Of a stretch of 52,529 bases of DNA, positions 23,776-32,652 are shown in pieces. The stretch is from Bacteroidales bacterium (GTDB lineage Bacteria; Bacteroidota; Bacteroidia; Bacteroidales; P3). The notes beneath the pieces are model-generated. The model was not told the origin of the DNA and searched no databases. It was given only the letters and a program-made list of their open reading frames with translations. The stretch is from the NCBI GenBank assembly GCA_900771365.1, contig CAAGNU010000313.1:1-52529 (forward strand), read 5' to 3'. A program made the position numbers and the translations under genes. How positions within the stretch are numbered: the first letter of the stretch is position 1; every line of letters starts with the position of its first letter.

Positions 23776-24741
23776 TTATTTTTTTCGTCCTAAAAGTGCT
23801 TCCATGAGTTCGTGCAGAGGTCTCTTTTTCTCTTCCGAGACGTGGACTTTCTGGAGGCATTCTTGAGCGAGTGAGAATTCCTTTTGGATGGCTTCTTCAA
23901 TCTTGTCGCGGAGGCCGATGCTTTGGTAGATGTCGAGCACGGCGGCCACTTTTGCATCGCTGTTTTCGGGTGTGCTGGAGAAGTGGTCGCGGAGTGCTTT
24001 TTGCTGCTCTGGGGAGGCTATTTTGAGTGCGCGGAGGTAGAGATAGGTCTTTTTGTTGTCGCGGATGTCCTGACCGGTCTGCTTGCCGAAGACTGCCACG
24101 TCGCCGTAGCCGTCGAGGAGGTCGTCCTGAAGCTGGAAGGCGAGGCCGAGGTGGATGCCGAAGTCGTAGAGGCTTTCGATGTCGGCCTGTGGCGCGTTAG
24201 CGTACAATGCGCCGATTTTGAGCGCTCCAGCGAGGAGCACGGCGGTTTTGAGGCGTATCATCATCATGTAGTCCTCGATGGTGATATCGTCGCGCTTCTC
24301 AAAGTTCATGTCGTACTGCTGGCCTTCGCAGACCTCGATGGCTGTCTTGTTGAAGCATTGCAGGATGGCCTGGAGCTGCGGATGTGGCTGGCGGAGGAAG
24401 TACTGCCAAGCCATGGCGAACATGGTGTCGCCTGAGAGTATGGCTGTGTTCTCGTCCCATTTGCGGTAGACTGTGGGCTGGCCGCGGCGCAAGGGCGACT
24501 TGTCCATGAGGTCGTCGTGGAGGAGGGTGAAGTTGTGGAATGTCTCGATGCCCACAGCTGCATCAGCTGCTTGCTTGGGATCGCCGCCGAACATCTGGTT
24601 GGCGGCCAAGAGCATCACGGGGCGGATGCGCTTGCCTCCGAGGCGGAGGGTGTAGTCTATGGGCTCGTAGAGTTCGCGAGGTTGGTGGATGAAATCCTGC
24701 TGTGCGAAGATTTCTTTAACTGTATTGAGTAAAGTCTGCAT
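23776..24741 (-). CDS. Polyprenyl (geranylgeranyl/farnesyl-type) diphosphate synthase
   Basis: This trans-prenyltransferase elongates DMAPP/GPP with IPP. The 321-residue enzyme has the GGKRIRP start (35-41), the first Asp-rich motif Asp76-Asp-Leu-Met-Asp80 followed by KSPLRRGQPT, and the second motif FQLQDDLLDGYGDV. Residues just before the first motif (F-H-N-F-T-L-L-H) include Phe at -8 and small/aromatic residues that set chain length; I cannot decide between C15, C20 or longer products. It starts 2 nt after tamL, so it is the last gene of the waaA-tamL unit. The same pathway is served by ispH at 50411-51301. Confidence 0.93.
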   Translation of the reverse strand: MQTLLNTVKEIFAQQDFIHQPRELYEPIDYTLRLGGKRIRPVMLLAANQMFGGDPKQAADAAVGIETFHNFTLLHDDLMDKSPLRRGQPTVYRKWDENTAILSGDTMFAMAWQYFLRQPHPQLQAILQCFNKTAIEVCEGQQYDMNFEKRDDITIEDYMMMIRLKTAVLLAGALKIGALYANAPQADIESLYDFGIHLGLAFQLQDDLLDGYGDVAVFGKQTGQDIRDNKKTYLYLRALKIASPEQQKALRDHFSSTPENSDAKVAAVLDIYQSIGLRDKIEEAIQKEFSLAQECLQKVHVSEEKKRPLHELMEALLGRKK

Positions 24742-24743
24742 AT

Positions 24744-27164
24744 TTAGAAGGGATAATTTATACCGAAGTTAATAACGATTTTATTCCAGGCCCAGTGATC
24801 GCTTATCCATTGATTGCCTATTTCGTAGGCGGGGTCGTAGATGGGTAGTGCGAAGTCGAGGCGGAGGGTGATGATGGACACGTTGGCACGCAGTCCGAGA
24901 CCAGCATCGAAGGCTATGGCCTTGTAGATTTTGGCGGGGGAGAATGAGTTGTTTTCTCCGATACCCCAGTCTGTGCTTTTCCAGACGTTGCCTGCGTCTG
25001 CGAAAAGGGCGCCTTCGAAGATGCTGATGAGTGGGAAGCGGTGTTCGAGGTTGAAGACGAGTTGCATGTCGCCCGTTCCCATAGCCATGACGGATTCTCC
25101 GCTGAGGTATTGTCCGTATCCGAGGTGGCGCAGGGCCCAGCCGCGCATGGTGGTGGGGCCTCCGCCCACGAACATTTTTTCGTATGGCATGAAGGTTGAA
25201 TTGCCGTAAGGGATGCCGAAGCCTGCGAGGGCTCGGAACACGAGCGTGTTGTGCTCATTGAGGTAGAAGTAGTGCTTGTATTCGCCTTCGAGGCGGAAAT
25301 ACTGGTAGAAGAGCAGCCCGTTGTCGCCTCTTGCCTCATCGTTTGAGAAAAGGTTGTTGAGGCCGTTGAGGAGGTTGCCCGCGGTCTCCACCGAGAACCG
25401 CGTGTAGCTGAAGTTGTCGCGGCTGCCGATTATCTGATTGGAGAAGGTGAATTCGTAATGGGTGTTGAGCAGCACATAGTCGATAGCCTGGTAGCCGAAC
25501 TGGGGGTCGCCTGTGAGTTCGGTGAGATAGTAGTAGTAGTCCTTGCCCGAGACGATATGGGAGTAGGAGAGGTTGAAGGGGAGGAGTTTGTGCTGTGTGG
25601 TGCGGAGGTGGTTCCAGGTATAACCGAATGAGCTGCCGAAGCGCAGTCGCTCAAGCGAGAGGTCGGTTACCTCATGGGTGCTCAGGTTCGGGATGGCCAG
25701 GTTGCGGAAGAGGTAGCTGGCGTTGAGTTCGATGAGGGTGTGGGGCTTGTTGCTCTGCCATTGTATCTTGTTGGCGAAAGGCAGCAGGAAGTTGGGCAGG
25801 TCGAGCGAGGTGTTTAGGCCATACTCGAATGAGGAGAAGGTGCTGTAGAAGTCGCGGTCCTGCGAGTTGAAGACATTCTTTGGCAGGTCGAAGATAAGGC
25901 TTCCTTCCACGTTGAGCATCTCGGCTCCGCCAAAGAGGTTGCTGTTCTGGTAGCCCAAAGTGGCTCCGAGGCCGAGGTTGCCGCTTGTGATAAAGTTGTT
26001 GTTGCTCTGGTTGCTGAAATTGGAAGCGTTGGTGAGTTCGAACGAGAGGCTCAGCCTGTGCCGATTGCTGTTGAGCAGCCTCACGCGCACATCAAGCAGG
26101 TTGTTTGTGTCCACGCTGTTGGGCGATTCTTCGAAGCTGATGTCCACATACTTGAAGTTGTGCAGGCCGAAGAGCGAATTGGAGGTGCTGGTGATGAATC
26201 GGGGGCGGTAGGTCTGGTGGTTGAAGAAGAACATCGACTGGCTGATAACCTTGGGCGAGGGCTCAATCTTTTTGTCGTATACGAATTTATAGTTGGTAAT
26301 TCCGCGACGGGTTTTGTAAGGGTAGATGAGGGTGTCGAAATGACGGACTGTGCCTTCCTGTGTTGTGGAGACGTTTGGGTAAATATAAATATTATCAATA
26401 TAGTATTTTTGTAGGTTGATGCGTGTCGTGTCGTTTCCGATCTGTGGAAGGCGGATGTAGACGAGGATGCTGAGGTGCGCATCCTCGTAGTTGGTGTCCA
26501 CGATGAAGCGCACGAGGTCGTTGTTCGCATAGTAGTAGCCTTCGTTTTTGAGGTTGGAGGCTAAACGCCCTTGCTCGGCAATCATCTTCTGCTGGTCGTA
26601 GTAGTCGCCCTTTTTCAGGAATGATTCGCCTTTCCAATCGTTGAGGAGTTTCTGAATCTCTTTTTGCCGACAGCTATAGTTGACCTCTTCGATGATGTAT
26701 CGTGGCGAGGCGGTTATGTTGTAGTCCGCAATTACATAGTTGGCTCTGGAGTGGATGGTGTCGGGCGTCACGGTGGAACTGAAGCAGCCTTTTGTCTTGA
26801 GCAGCGTGGCGATTTGCTCGGCGGTTCGTTGCGCTGCATTTCGGTCGTATATTGCGGGCGGCTCGCCATTTGCGCGGAGAAATTTGCCCAGTTTGCTGGA
26901 GTCTTCTGGCCTTGGGAGGCAGTACAGCTTCATCTGAAGGGGGAAGATGAGTATCTTCTTGTTGGGCTTCTGGTAGTAGTACTTCTCCACGTCGGACAAA
27001 GCCTCGGTTACTTCGGGCGGCACGGCGCTGCTGTCGGACATCCTGACGGTTACTTGGTTCTTGCGCAGCACTTTCTCCCCAGGCTGAAGGTATTTGCCGA
27101 CGTTGCATGACGTCATACTCAGTATGAGGATTGCGAGGGATAATATGTGGAGTGCTTTTCTCAA
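24744..27164 (-). CDS. tamL: TamL-type lipoprotein of the BamA/Omp85 superfamily
   Basis: The product has 806 residues. The lipobox is MTSCNVGKYL (Cys20), so it is a lipoprotein, and it continues with PGEKVLRKNQVTV, the start typical of Bacteroidota TamL. POTRA-like domains follow (about 40-320), then a 16-strand Omp85 barrel: the block RFPLISIFEGALFADAGNVW (strands near the C-terminus) and the terminal IVINFGINYPF with C-terminal Phe. MFVGGGPTTMRGWALR contains the conserved RGW-type L6 loop motif of Omp85 proteins. TamL replaces TamA and normally works with the inner-membrane partner TamB; no tamB is next to it here. Spacing of 4 nt from waaA and 2 nt to the prenyl synthase shows one operon. 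Confidence 0.88.
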   Translation of the reverse strand: MRKALHILSLAILILSMTSCNVGKYLQPGEKVLRKNQVTVRMSDSSAVPPEVTEALSDVEKYYYQKPNKKILIFPLQMKLYCLPRPEDSSKLGKFLRANGEPPAIYDRNAAQRTAEQIATLLKTKGCFSSTVTPDTIHSRANYVIADYNITASPRYIIEEVNYSCRQKEIQKLLNDWKGESFLKKGDYYDQQKMIAEQGRLASNLKNEGYYYANNDLVRFIVDTNYEDAHLSILVYIRLPQIGNDTTRINLQKYYIDNIYIYPNVSTTQEGTVRHFDTLIYPYKTRRGITNYKFVYDKKIEPSPKVISQSMFFFNHQTYRPRFITSTSNSLFGLHNFKYVDISFEESPNSVDTNNLLDVRVRLLNSNRHRLSLSFELTNASNFSNQSNNNFITSGNLGLGATLGYQNSNLFGGAEMLNVEGSLIFDLPKNVFNSQDRDFYSTFSSFEYGLNTSLDLPNFLLPFANKIQWQSNKPHTLIELNASYLFRNLAIPNLSTHEVTDLSLERLRFGSSFGYTWNHLRTTQHKLLPFNLSYSHIVSGKDYYYYLTELTGDPQFGYQAIDYVLLNTHYEFTFSNQIIGSRDNFSYTRFSVETAGNLLNGLNNLFSNDEARGDNGLLFYQYFRLEGEYKHYFYLNEHNTLVFRALAGFGIPYGNSTFMPYEKMFVGGGPTTMRGWALRHLGYGQYLSGESVMAMGTGDMQLVFNLEHRFPLISIFEGALFADAGNVWKSTDWGIGENNSFSPAKIYKAIAFDAGLGLRANVSIITLRLDFALPIYDPAYEIGNQWISDHWAWNKIVINFGINYPF

Positions 27165-27168
27165 GGTG

Positions 27169-28491
27169 TTACAATTTTGAGTTGACGATGTTGAGGATAT
27201 TGTCGCTTGAGCCGAGGTTGTCGCTGAGGTATTTCATGCAGGTTTGCGAGGCTGCCTGATAGGTTTCGGGCAGGTCGAAAAGGCTGTCGAGGTTTGCTTC
27301 GAGTTCTTCGTACCTGCTGTGGGCGAAGCCGCCTTTCAAAGAGATGATGTCGCGGGCTTCTTGGAATTTGCGGTAGTTGGGGCCGAACACCACAGGTTTC
27401 CCGAACGTGATGGCTTCCAAGGTGTTGTGTATGCCTCTTCCGAAGCCGCCTCCGATATAGGCCACATCGGCATAGCTGTAGAGGGAGGAGAGCATTCCGA
27501 TATTGTCGATAATGAGGACTTTTCTTGATTGTGAATTGAATGTTGGGATTTGCAGCGTTTTGCCGTGGCTGTCATGGTTGGAGCCGTCCTGCGGGCTGTT
27601 GTCGTGACAGTCTTTTCCTATCTGAGAGTAGCGGATGCAGTTCTCCTTGCCAAAGAGGCTGATAATGCTGGCGATGTGGCTTTCGCTTATCACATGGGGC
27701 GCCAGCACGAGGGTGAGATTTCCTCCTCTGTGGTCGAAATATTGCTTGATGAGCTCCTCGTCGGGCTCCCACGAACTGCCTGCGAGAAGCACTTTGTCCT
27801 CGGGATACTTGCCCAGAAACTGCTCGACTGCTTCAAATCGCCGTGCGTCCTGCGCTATGGCGTGGACGCGGTCGAACCTTGTATCGCCAGTTATGGACAC
27901 TTGTTGGATGCCGTGGCTCCGCAGTAGCTCTAGCGATTCTTCGTTCTGCACGAAGAGGTGCGTGAAGCAGCGTCCCAGCTGTTGGCGGAACCATTTCCCG
28001 TAGCCTTTGAAGAAATACTGGCCGGGGCGGAAGATGGCGGAGAAGATAAAGGTGGGTACGTTGCGAAGAGCGAGCTGGTCGAGGTAGTTGAACCAGAAGT
28101 CGTATTTGACAAAGAAGGCCACCGAGGGGCGCAGCTGCTCCACAAAGCGGCGGGCGTTCTTCGGGGTGTCCATAGGAAGGTAGCAGATATAGTCTGCTTC
28201 GGAATAGTTCTTGCGTATCTCGTAGCCCGAAGGGGAGAAGAAGCTCACGCAGATTTTGTATTCTGGGTGCTCTTTGCGGAAGCGTTCCAGCACGGGGCGT
28301 GCCTGCTCAAACTCGCCGAGCGATGAGGCATGGAACCATGCCCGCTTCTCCCCATCCGCAGGGGACTGCGGCAACTTAGCGAAAGACTCTTTCCAGCCTT
28401 CGGTCATCTGCTTGGCCTTCACGTTGATGAGCGAGGCTGTCCGCACTCCGAGAGTGTATCCGTATATTCCTATTGTATAGAGTGTTCGCAT
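27169..28491 (-). CDS. waaA: 3-deoxy-D-manno-octulosonic acid (Kdo) transferase
   Basis: WaaA transfers Kdo from CMP-Kdo to lipid A precursor at the inner membrane, the first step of LPS core assembly. The 440-residue GT-B enzyme shows the membrane-near N-terminus MRTLYTIGIYGYTLGVRTAS, the family block WFHASSLGEFEQARPVLERF with the catalytic Glu, VKYDFWFNYL, VSITGDTRFDRV, LLAGSSWEPDEELI, APHVISESHI and NIGMLSSLYSYADVAYIGGGFGRGIHNTLE (nucleotide-sugar binding). It heads the operon waaA-tamL-prenyl synthase. Upstream is a compound repeat (28494-28627). Whether it adds one or two Kdo residues cannot be told. Confidence 0.95.
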   Translation of the reverse strand: MRTLYTIGIYGYTLGVRTASLINVKAKQMTEGWKESFAKLPQSPADGEKRAWFHASSLGEFEQARPVLERFRKEHPEYKICVSFFSPSGYEIRKNYSEADYICYLPMDTPKNARRFVEQLRPSVAFFVKYDFWFNYLDQLALRNVPTFIFSAIFRPGQYFFKGYGKWFRQQLGRCFTHLFVQNEESLELLRSHGIQQVSITGDTRFDRVHAIAQDARRFEAVEQFLGKYPEDKVLLAGSSWEPDEELIKQYFDHRGGNLTLVLAPHVISESHIASIISLFGKENCIRYSQIGKDCHDNSPQDGSNHDSHGKTLQIPTFNSQSRKVLIIDNIGMLSSLYSYADVAYIGGGFGRGIHNTLEAITFGKPVVFGPNYRKFQEARDIISLKGGFAHSRYEELEANLDSLFDLPETYQAASQTCMKYLSDNLGSSDNILNIVNSKL

Positions 28492-28493
28492 CT

Positions 28494-28627
28494 ATTGAGT
28501 AATGAATGATTAGTAATGAGCAATGAGTGCGGCGGGAGCCAGTTGAGTAATGAATAATTAATAATGAGTAGAGTCGCGGCACGCCACGTCTGTACAGGCG
28601 GAAGCCATTATTCAATATTCATCATTC
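28494..28627. repeat. Two-core hairpin minisatellite enclosing a degenerate GTAGAGACGCGGC palindrome
   Basis: Arms of TGAGTAATGAAT words at 28494-28530 and 28541-28570, core GGCGGGAGCC at 28531-28540, then the 28-bp imperfect palindrome at 28568-28595 (GTAGAGTCGCGGCACG...GTC TGTAC), core GGCGGAAGCC at 28597-28606, and an inverted arm ATTATTCAATATTCATC to 28627. On the minus strand it begins about 12 nt after the stop of the next gene. Confidence 0.8.
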
Positions 28628-28638
28628 TCACAGCTCTC

Positions 28639-29490
28639 TTAATAAAAATAGTAGTCGTGGGCGGTCTTGCCTTTCAGTGGGAACATCCAGGAGAATTTCA
28701 GCGTGTACATCAAGTCGAAGTACCTGCTCTGGTCAGGGCCGTGCAGTCCCAGCACATTGTCAATCGTGTAGTCGCGGGTAGAGCGGCTCCAGCATTCGCT
28801 CACGCCCAGTTCCACGTAGAGGTTGACAAGGTTGGCGCGGGTGCTCATGTACCAGTATCCCACGCTCTGGCTCAGCATCAGGCCGTGGCGCTGATGGTCG
28901 TAGAGGTTGGCGTAGTCCCCGTCAATCTGGGGGGCATGCTCGTAGTTAATCATGAAGATGGTCTGCTGCCGCATATATCCGGCATTGAGGCGTGCCAGGA
29001 TGCCCGAGTTGGGGTTCTTCTCAGGGTCGACGGTGAAAATCTTCCCCACGCCGCCCATCAAGCCGAAACCGCGGTTGAAGCAGGTCACCGTGGCATCCGT
29101 GCCGTTCGAGCCTATCACGACGCTGTCGCGCGAGAACACCGAGCCCATGCGCTCCACGCGGTTGCGCAAGTTGTCGTTCCCGAACCAGAGGTTCATGTCG
29201 TATGACACCAGCCAGTTGCTCTTATACTTGTAGATGCAGTTCACCCCGTAGTCCATCCAAGGGCTTTTGTACAGGGCCGACATCGTCGCGTCCGTGCTCA
29301 CGCTCCCATCGGGCGCCGTACCTATGGATATATGCGAGGAGGGCATCCTCAGCCCGATGTTGAAGCCGATGATATGGCACTCGATGGTGTCCTGTTTTAC
29401 GTCAATTTGTGCCTTCGCCGACCCGTTTATGCCAAAAATGAGCATGGCTGCTATGAAGGCTTTGAAAAATATTTTTTCTCTGATTTTCAT
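28639..29490 (-). CDS. Putative outer-membrane protein, unknown function
   Basis: The product has 283 residues counted from MKIREKIFFKAFIAAMLIFG, chosen because it gives a proper signal peptide (ending GSAKAQ) and because the promoter box at 29548-29556 is 58 nt upstream. Strand-like segments follow, for example WMDYGVNCIYKYKSNWLVSYDMNLWFG, GFGLMGGVGKIF, ARLNAGYMRQQTIFMINYE, LMLSQSVGYWYMSTRANLVNLYVELG and FDLMYTLKFSWMFPL, consistent with a small barrel of the outer membrane. The protein ends TAHDYYFY without the classical terminal Phe. I know no named family. It is divergent from proS with back-to-back promoters. Confidence 0.65.
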   Translation of the reverse strand: MKIREKIFFKAFIAAMLIFGINGSAKAQIDVKQDTIECHIIGFNIGLRMPSSHISIGTAPDGSVSTDATMSALYKSPWMDYGVNCIYKYKSNWLVSYDMNLWFGNDNLRNRVERMGSVFSRDSVVIGSNGTDATVTCFNRGFGLMGGVGKIFTVDPEKNPNSGILARLNAGYMRQQTIFMINYEHAPQIDGDYANLYDHQRHGLMLSQSVGYWYMSTRANLVNLYVELGVSECWSRSTRDYTIDNVLGLHGPDQSRYFDLMYTLKFSWMFPLKGKTAHDYYFY

Positions 29491-29509
29491 TAATATGATA
29501 TTAATTTCG

Positions 29510-29518
29510 TATTTTTGC
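29510..29518 (+). promoter_or_regulatory. Promoter -7 box TATTTTTGC for proS
   Basis: TATTTTTGC on the plus strand, about 90 nt before the proS ATG, overlapping the 5' end of the divergent gene. Confidence 0.65.
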
Positions 29519-29547
29519 ACCCGCGTTTACCCTCCACTTTTTCGGAT

Positions 29548-29556
29548 GCAAAGTTA
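29548..29556 (-). promoter_or_regulatory. Promoter -7 box TAACTTTGC for the divergent outer-membrane gene
   Basis: TAACTTTGC on the minus strand. Its -7 box lies 30 bp from the proS -7 box, so the two divergent promoters overlap and may compete. Confidence 0.65.
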
Positions 29557-29608
29557 CGCAAATTATTTGATACCAACGAAAAAAATATAATAAAAAAACT
29601 TAATATAT

Positions 29609-31081
29609 ATGGCAAAAGATTTTGTAAAGCGCTCTGAAAACTACTCAGAATGGTACAATGAGTTAGTTGTTCGTGCCGATTTGGCCGAAAATTCTGCTGT
29701 CCGCGGCTGTATGGTCATCAAGCCCTACGGCTATGCTATCTGGGAGAAGATGCACGATGCCCTCGACCGCATGTTCAAGGAGACTGGCCACCAGAATGCC
29801 TACTTCCCCCTATTCATCCCCAAGTCCTTCCTCTCCCGTGAGGCCGAGCACGTCGAAGGCTTCGCCAAAGAGTGCGCCGTCGTCACCCATCACCGCCTCA
29901 TGAACAACCCCGACGGCTCCGGCGTCGTGGTGGACCCCGCAGCCAGGCTCGAAGAAGAGCTCATCGTCCGCCCCACCTCCGAGACCATCATCTGGAGCAC
30001 CTACAAGAACTGGATTAAGTCCTACCGCGACCTCCCCATCCTCTGCAATCAGTGGGCCAACGTCGTCCGCTGGGAGATGCGCACCCGCATGTTCCTCCGC
30101 ACCGCCGAGTTCCTCTGGCAGGAAGGCCATACCGCCCACGCCACCCGCGAGGAAGCCGAAATCGAAGCCCGCAAGATGCTCGACGTCTATGCTGAGTTCG
30201 CCGAGAAATACATGTCCGTGCCTGTCGTCCGTGGCGTCAAATCGCCCAACGAGCGTTTCGCAGGCGCCCTCGACACCTACTGTATCGAAGCTATGATGCA
30301 GGACGGCAAAGCCCTCCAGGCCGGCACCTCCCACTTCCTCGGTCAGAACTTCGCCAAAGCCTTCGATGTCCAGTTCCTCAACAAGGAGAACCAGCTCGAA
30401 TACGTCTGGGCCACCTCTTGGGGCGTCTCCACTCGTCTCATGGGCGCTCTCATCATGACCCACTCCGACGATAACGGCCTCGTCCTCCCTCCTAAGCTCG
30501 CCCCCATCCAGGTCGCCATCGTCCCCATCTGCAAGACCTCCGAGCAGATGTCCGAGCTCGACGCTCATATCGCTCCCATCATCGATGCCCTCAAGGCCAA
30601 GGGCCTCACCGTCAAATACGACAACCGCACCGAGTACAAGCCCGGCTGGAAGTTCAACGAGTACGAGTTCAAGGGCGTCCCCGTGCGTCTCGCCATCGGC
30701 CCCCGCGACCTTGAAAACGGCACCTGCGAGGTCTGCCGCCGCGACACCCTCGAAAAAGTCACCATGCCCATCCAAGGCATCGCCGACCATATCGCCGAGC
30801 TTATGGACGACATCCAGAACAGCCTCTTCCAGCGTGCTGCCGACTTCCGCGCAGCCAACACCCGCAAGGTCGACACCTGGGACGAGTTCCTCGTCGAAAT
30901 CGAGAAAGGCGGATTCCTCCTCTGCCATTGGGACGGCACCACTGAGACCGAAGAGAAGGTCAAGGAGCTCACCAAGGCCACCATCCGCTGCATCCCCTAC
31001 GATGCCCCCGAAGAAGAAGGCAGATGCGTCTTCAGCGGCAAACCCTCACACCGCCGTGTAATCTTCGCCCGCAGCTACTAA
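29609..31081 (+). CDS. proS: Prolyl-tRNA synthetase (archaeal/eukaryotic type, no editing domain)
   Basis: ProRS charges tRNA-Pro. The 490-residue enzyme is the shorter archaeal/eukaryote-like type: it starts directly with the class II core (YSEWYNELVVRADLAENSAVRGCMVIKP), has the motif 2 region RWEMRTRMFLRTAEFLWQEGHTAH, TSWGVSTRLMGALIMTHSDDNGL (motif 3), the anticodon-binding domain from LAPIQVAIVPI, and the C-terminal extra domain ending PSHRRVIFARSY. The INS editing domain of bacterial-type ProRS is absent. Third codon positions are almost all C or G (mostly C), stronger than in most neighbours, as expected for a highly expressed gene. A minisatellite arm begins 3 nt after the stop codon. 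Confidence 0.97.
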   Translation: MAKDFVKRSENYSEWYNELVVRADLAENSAVRGCMVIKPYGYAIWEKMHDALDRMFKETGHQNAYFPLFIPKSFLSREAEHVEGFAKECAVVTHHRLMNNPDGSGVVVDPAARLEEELIVRPTSETIIWSTYKNWIKSYRDLPILCNQWANVVRWEMRTRMFLRTAEFLWQEGHTAHATREEAEIEARKMLDVYAEFAEKYMSVPVVRGVKSPNERFAGALDTYCIEAMMQDGKALQAGTSHFLGQNFAKAFDVQFLNKENQLEYVWATSWGVSTRLMGALIMTHSDDNGLVLPPKLAPIQVAIVPICKTSEQMSELDAHIAPIIDALKAKGLTVKYDNRTEYKPGWKFNEYEFKGVPVRLAIGPRDLENGTCEVCRRDTLEKVTMPIQGIADHIAELMDDIQNSLFQRAADFRAANTRKVDTWDEFLVEIEKGGFLLCHWDGTTETEEKVKELTKATIRCIPYDAPEEEGRCVFSGKPSHRRVIFARSY

Positions 31082-31083
31082 AA

Positions 31084-31133
31084 TTGTGAACTGTGACCAG
31101 ACATCTGTGAACTGACAATAGACGGCTCCCGCC
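31084..31133. repeat. Half hairpin-minisatellite with GGCTCCCGCC core after proS
   Basis: Arm TTGTGAACTGTGACC...CTGTGAACTGACAATAGAC, then core GGCTCCCGCC at 31124-31133. A weak right arm (GGTCACAATTCTCAATTAAC) appears only at about 31391, beyond two elements of the TTCGAAACA family. Confidence 0.75.
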
Positions 31134-31213
31134 CTCCTCCCCCTCTATACAACCACTCAATATAGAGGAATTGTTATAAAACATGTAACCATTTATTGGA
31201 GAGGATGTTGCGT

Positions 31214-31370
31214 GCGTCAGCCTCCCCTTTCGGAAAGGGTAGGGGTATGTTTCGAAACAATCAAAAAAGTCCTTATAGAAAATAGCGAATCATCTAATGG
31301 CTGTTATCGTCTCTAAGCCGCCCATCTTGCTGATGACTTTCGGAAAGGGGCGGGGGATGTTTCGAACAAT
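31214..31370. repeat. Two inverted copies of the TTCGAAACATACCCC / CCCTTTCCGAAAGGG family
   Basis: At 31214-31260 the minus strand reads TTTCGAAACATACCCC, ACCCTTTCCGAAAGGGG and AGGCTGACGC, nearly the same as 13211-13270. A shorter copy at 31333-31370 has GTTCGAAACATCCCCC and CCCCTTTCCGAAAG. The spacer 31082-31514 has no gene. Confidence 0.75.
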
Positions 31371-31419
31371 AACTCCTTATTCATGTCTCAGGTCACAATT
31401 CTCAATTAACAATTAACAA

Positions 31420-31447
31420 GCGAGCCAGCCCATCACGGCTGGCTCGC
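31420..31447. terminator. Convergent terminator between proS and the Fic gene
   Basis: GCGAGCCAGCC, loop CATCAC, GGCTGGCTCGC, then CTTTTCTC on the plus strand. An 11-bp perfect stem placed between two convergent genes. Confidence 0.8.
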
Positions 31448-31514
31448 CTTTTCTCTATGCCATCCCGAGTATTTAATCCAGACTGGTCGTTAGAAATAAT
31501 AGTGGCACCTCTAA

Positions 31515-32636
31515 TTATTCTTGTTGATTCAATTCGTAGTTGGTGCTTCTTCCGCCTTCGTCGGTCTTTCTCAGGATGCCTTTCCCTATCAGGTCGTTTA
31601 TATCTCTCAAGGCGGTATCTTGCGAACATTTGCATATCTTGGCCCATTTGCTTGTGTTCAGTTTCCCCTCGAAGTCGCCCATCAGCATATCGAGCACTTT
31701 CCGCTGTCGCTCGTTTATCGCGGTGTCGCGGTGCTTGCTCCAGAAGTCGGATTTCCGCATCACCTTGGCTATTCTGAGCTCAGAGGTGTTTATCGCGCCT
31801 TTCACGCAGTCGAGAAACCACAGTATCCATTCTGTCACATCCATCCCCCCCAACGAGGTGCGTTCCAGCACGGCATAATAATCCTTCTTGCGATTCCTTA
31901 TTTCGGTCGAAACGCTGTAGTATCGATGCGGCATGCCGTCGCTTCTTGCCATGAGCAGGTCCGTGATGGTTCTCGCTAATCGCCCGTTGCCATCATCAAA
32001 CGGATGTATGGACACAAACCAGTAATGCGCGATGGCCGCCTTCACCACATTGTCGCAGTCCGCCTCCTCAATCCATCTCAGCAGCCTGCCCATTTCCCGT
32101 GGCACATCCTCTGATGCGGGAGCTTGATAATGAATCTTCTCCTTCCCCATGGCTCCCGACACCACATACATCGGATCCTCGCCCTTGCGCCAGTCGGCCA
32201 CGGTTATCTTGTACAACCCGCTTCGGCCTGTGGGGAACAGGGCTCCGTGCCAGCCAAAGAGCCTCGCTTCGTCTATCGCCTTGTCGTAGTGCAAAGTCGC
32301 GTCGATAGCAATCTCCACCACGCCTTCGATATAGTGGTCGCTCGCGGGCAGCCCTTCGCACTCGATGCCAAGCCGTTTGGCAACCGAGGAACGGACCGAG
32401 CCAGCATTCAGCATCTCGCCCTCAATTTCCGACGAGAACACCACCTCATCGGTCAGCGTGTCCAAGGCTGTGTTCTGCTTTATGTCAAAGCCCAGGGCCG
32501 AAAGAGTCCCAATCAGATGCCCTTGGCGCAATTTCACCTCAGCCAAACGGCTATATACGGCCTCCTTGTCAAAGGTGAAGTTCGGCCAACCGCTTTTCTG
32601 CCAGATATATACGGGGTATTTTAAAGAGTTGTCCAT
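31515..32636 (-). CDS. Fic-family AMPylating protein with DUF4172-type N-terminus and inhibitory helix
   Basis: The product has 373 residues from the ATG at 32636. The N-terminal PVYIWQKSGWPNFTFDKEAV matches the DUF4172 domain often fused to Fic. SSEIEG at 68-73 fits the S/T-x-x-x-E-G/N inhibitory motif, so it is an autoinhibited class II Fic enzyme. The catalytic motif HPFDDGNGRLAR begins at His211, all residues present, predicting AMP transfer to a protein hydroxyl (sometimes other nucleotides). The C-terminal about 90 residues hold a winged-helix-like DNA-binding region (DINDLIGKGILRKTDEGGRS). The palindromic site immediately upstream (32653-32699) is a likely operator for it. The promoter box is so near that the mRNA is probably leaderless. 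No separate antitoxin gene is seen. Confidence 0.92.
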   Translation of the reverse strand: MDNSLKYPVYIWQKSGWPNFTFDKEAVYSRLAEVKLRQGHLIGTLSALGFDIKQNTALDTLTDEVVFSSEIEGEMLNAGSVRSSVAKRLGIECEGLPASDHYIEGVVEIAIDATLHYDKAIDEARLFGWHGALFPTGRSGLYKITVADWRKGEDPMYVVSGAMGKEKIHYQAPASEDVPREMGRLLRWIEEADCDNVVKAAIAHYWFVSIHPFDDGNGRLARTITDLLMARSDGMPHRYYSVSTEIRNRKKDYYAVLERTSLGGMDVTEWILWFLDCVKGAINTSELRIAKVMRKSDFWSKHRDTAINERQRKVLDMLMGDFEGKLNTSKWAKICKCSQDTALRDINDLIGKGILRKTDEGGRSTNYELNQQE

Positions 32637-32639
32637 GAT

Positions 32640-32648
32640 GCAAAGATA
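32640..32648 (-). promoter_or_regulatory. Promoter -7 box TATCTTTGC; transcript probably leaderless
   Basis: TATCTTTGC on the minus strand ends only 3 nt before the Fic ATG (32636). With the usual distance of several nucleotides to the transcription start, the start would fall at or beside the A of ATG. Confidence 0.65.
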
Positions 32649-32652
32649 CAAC

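Noticed and set aside
29810..30928. A 372-codon open frame opposite proS
   Set aside because: Same cause: strong C/G third positions in proS leave the opposite strand open. No protein features.
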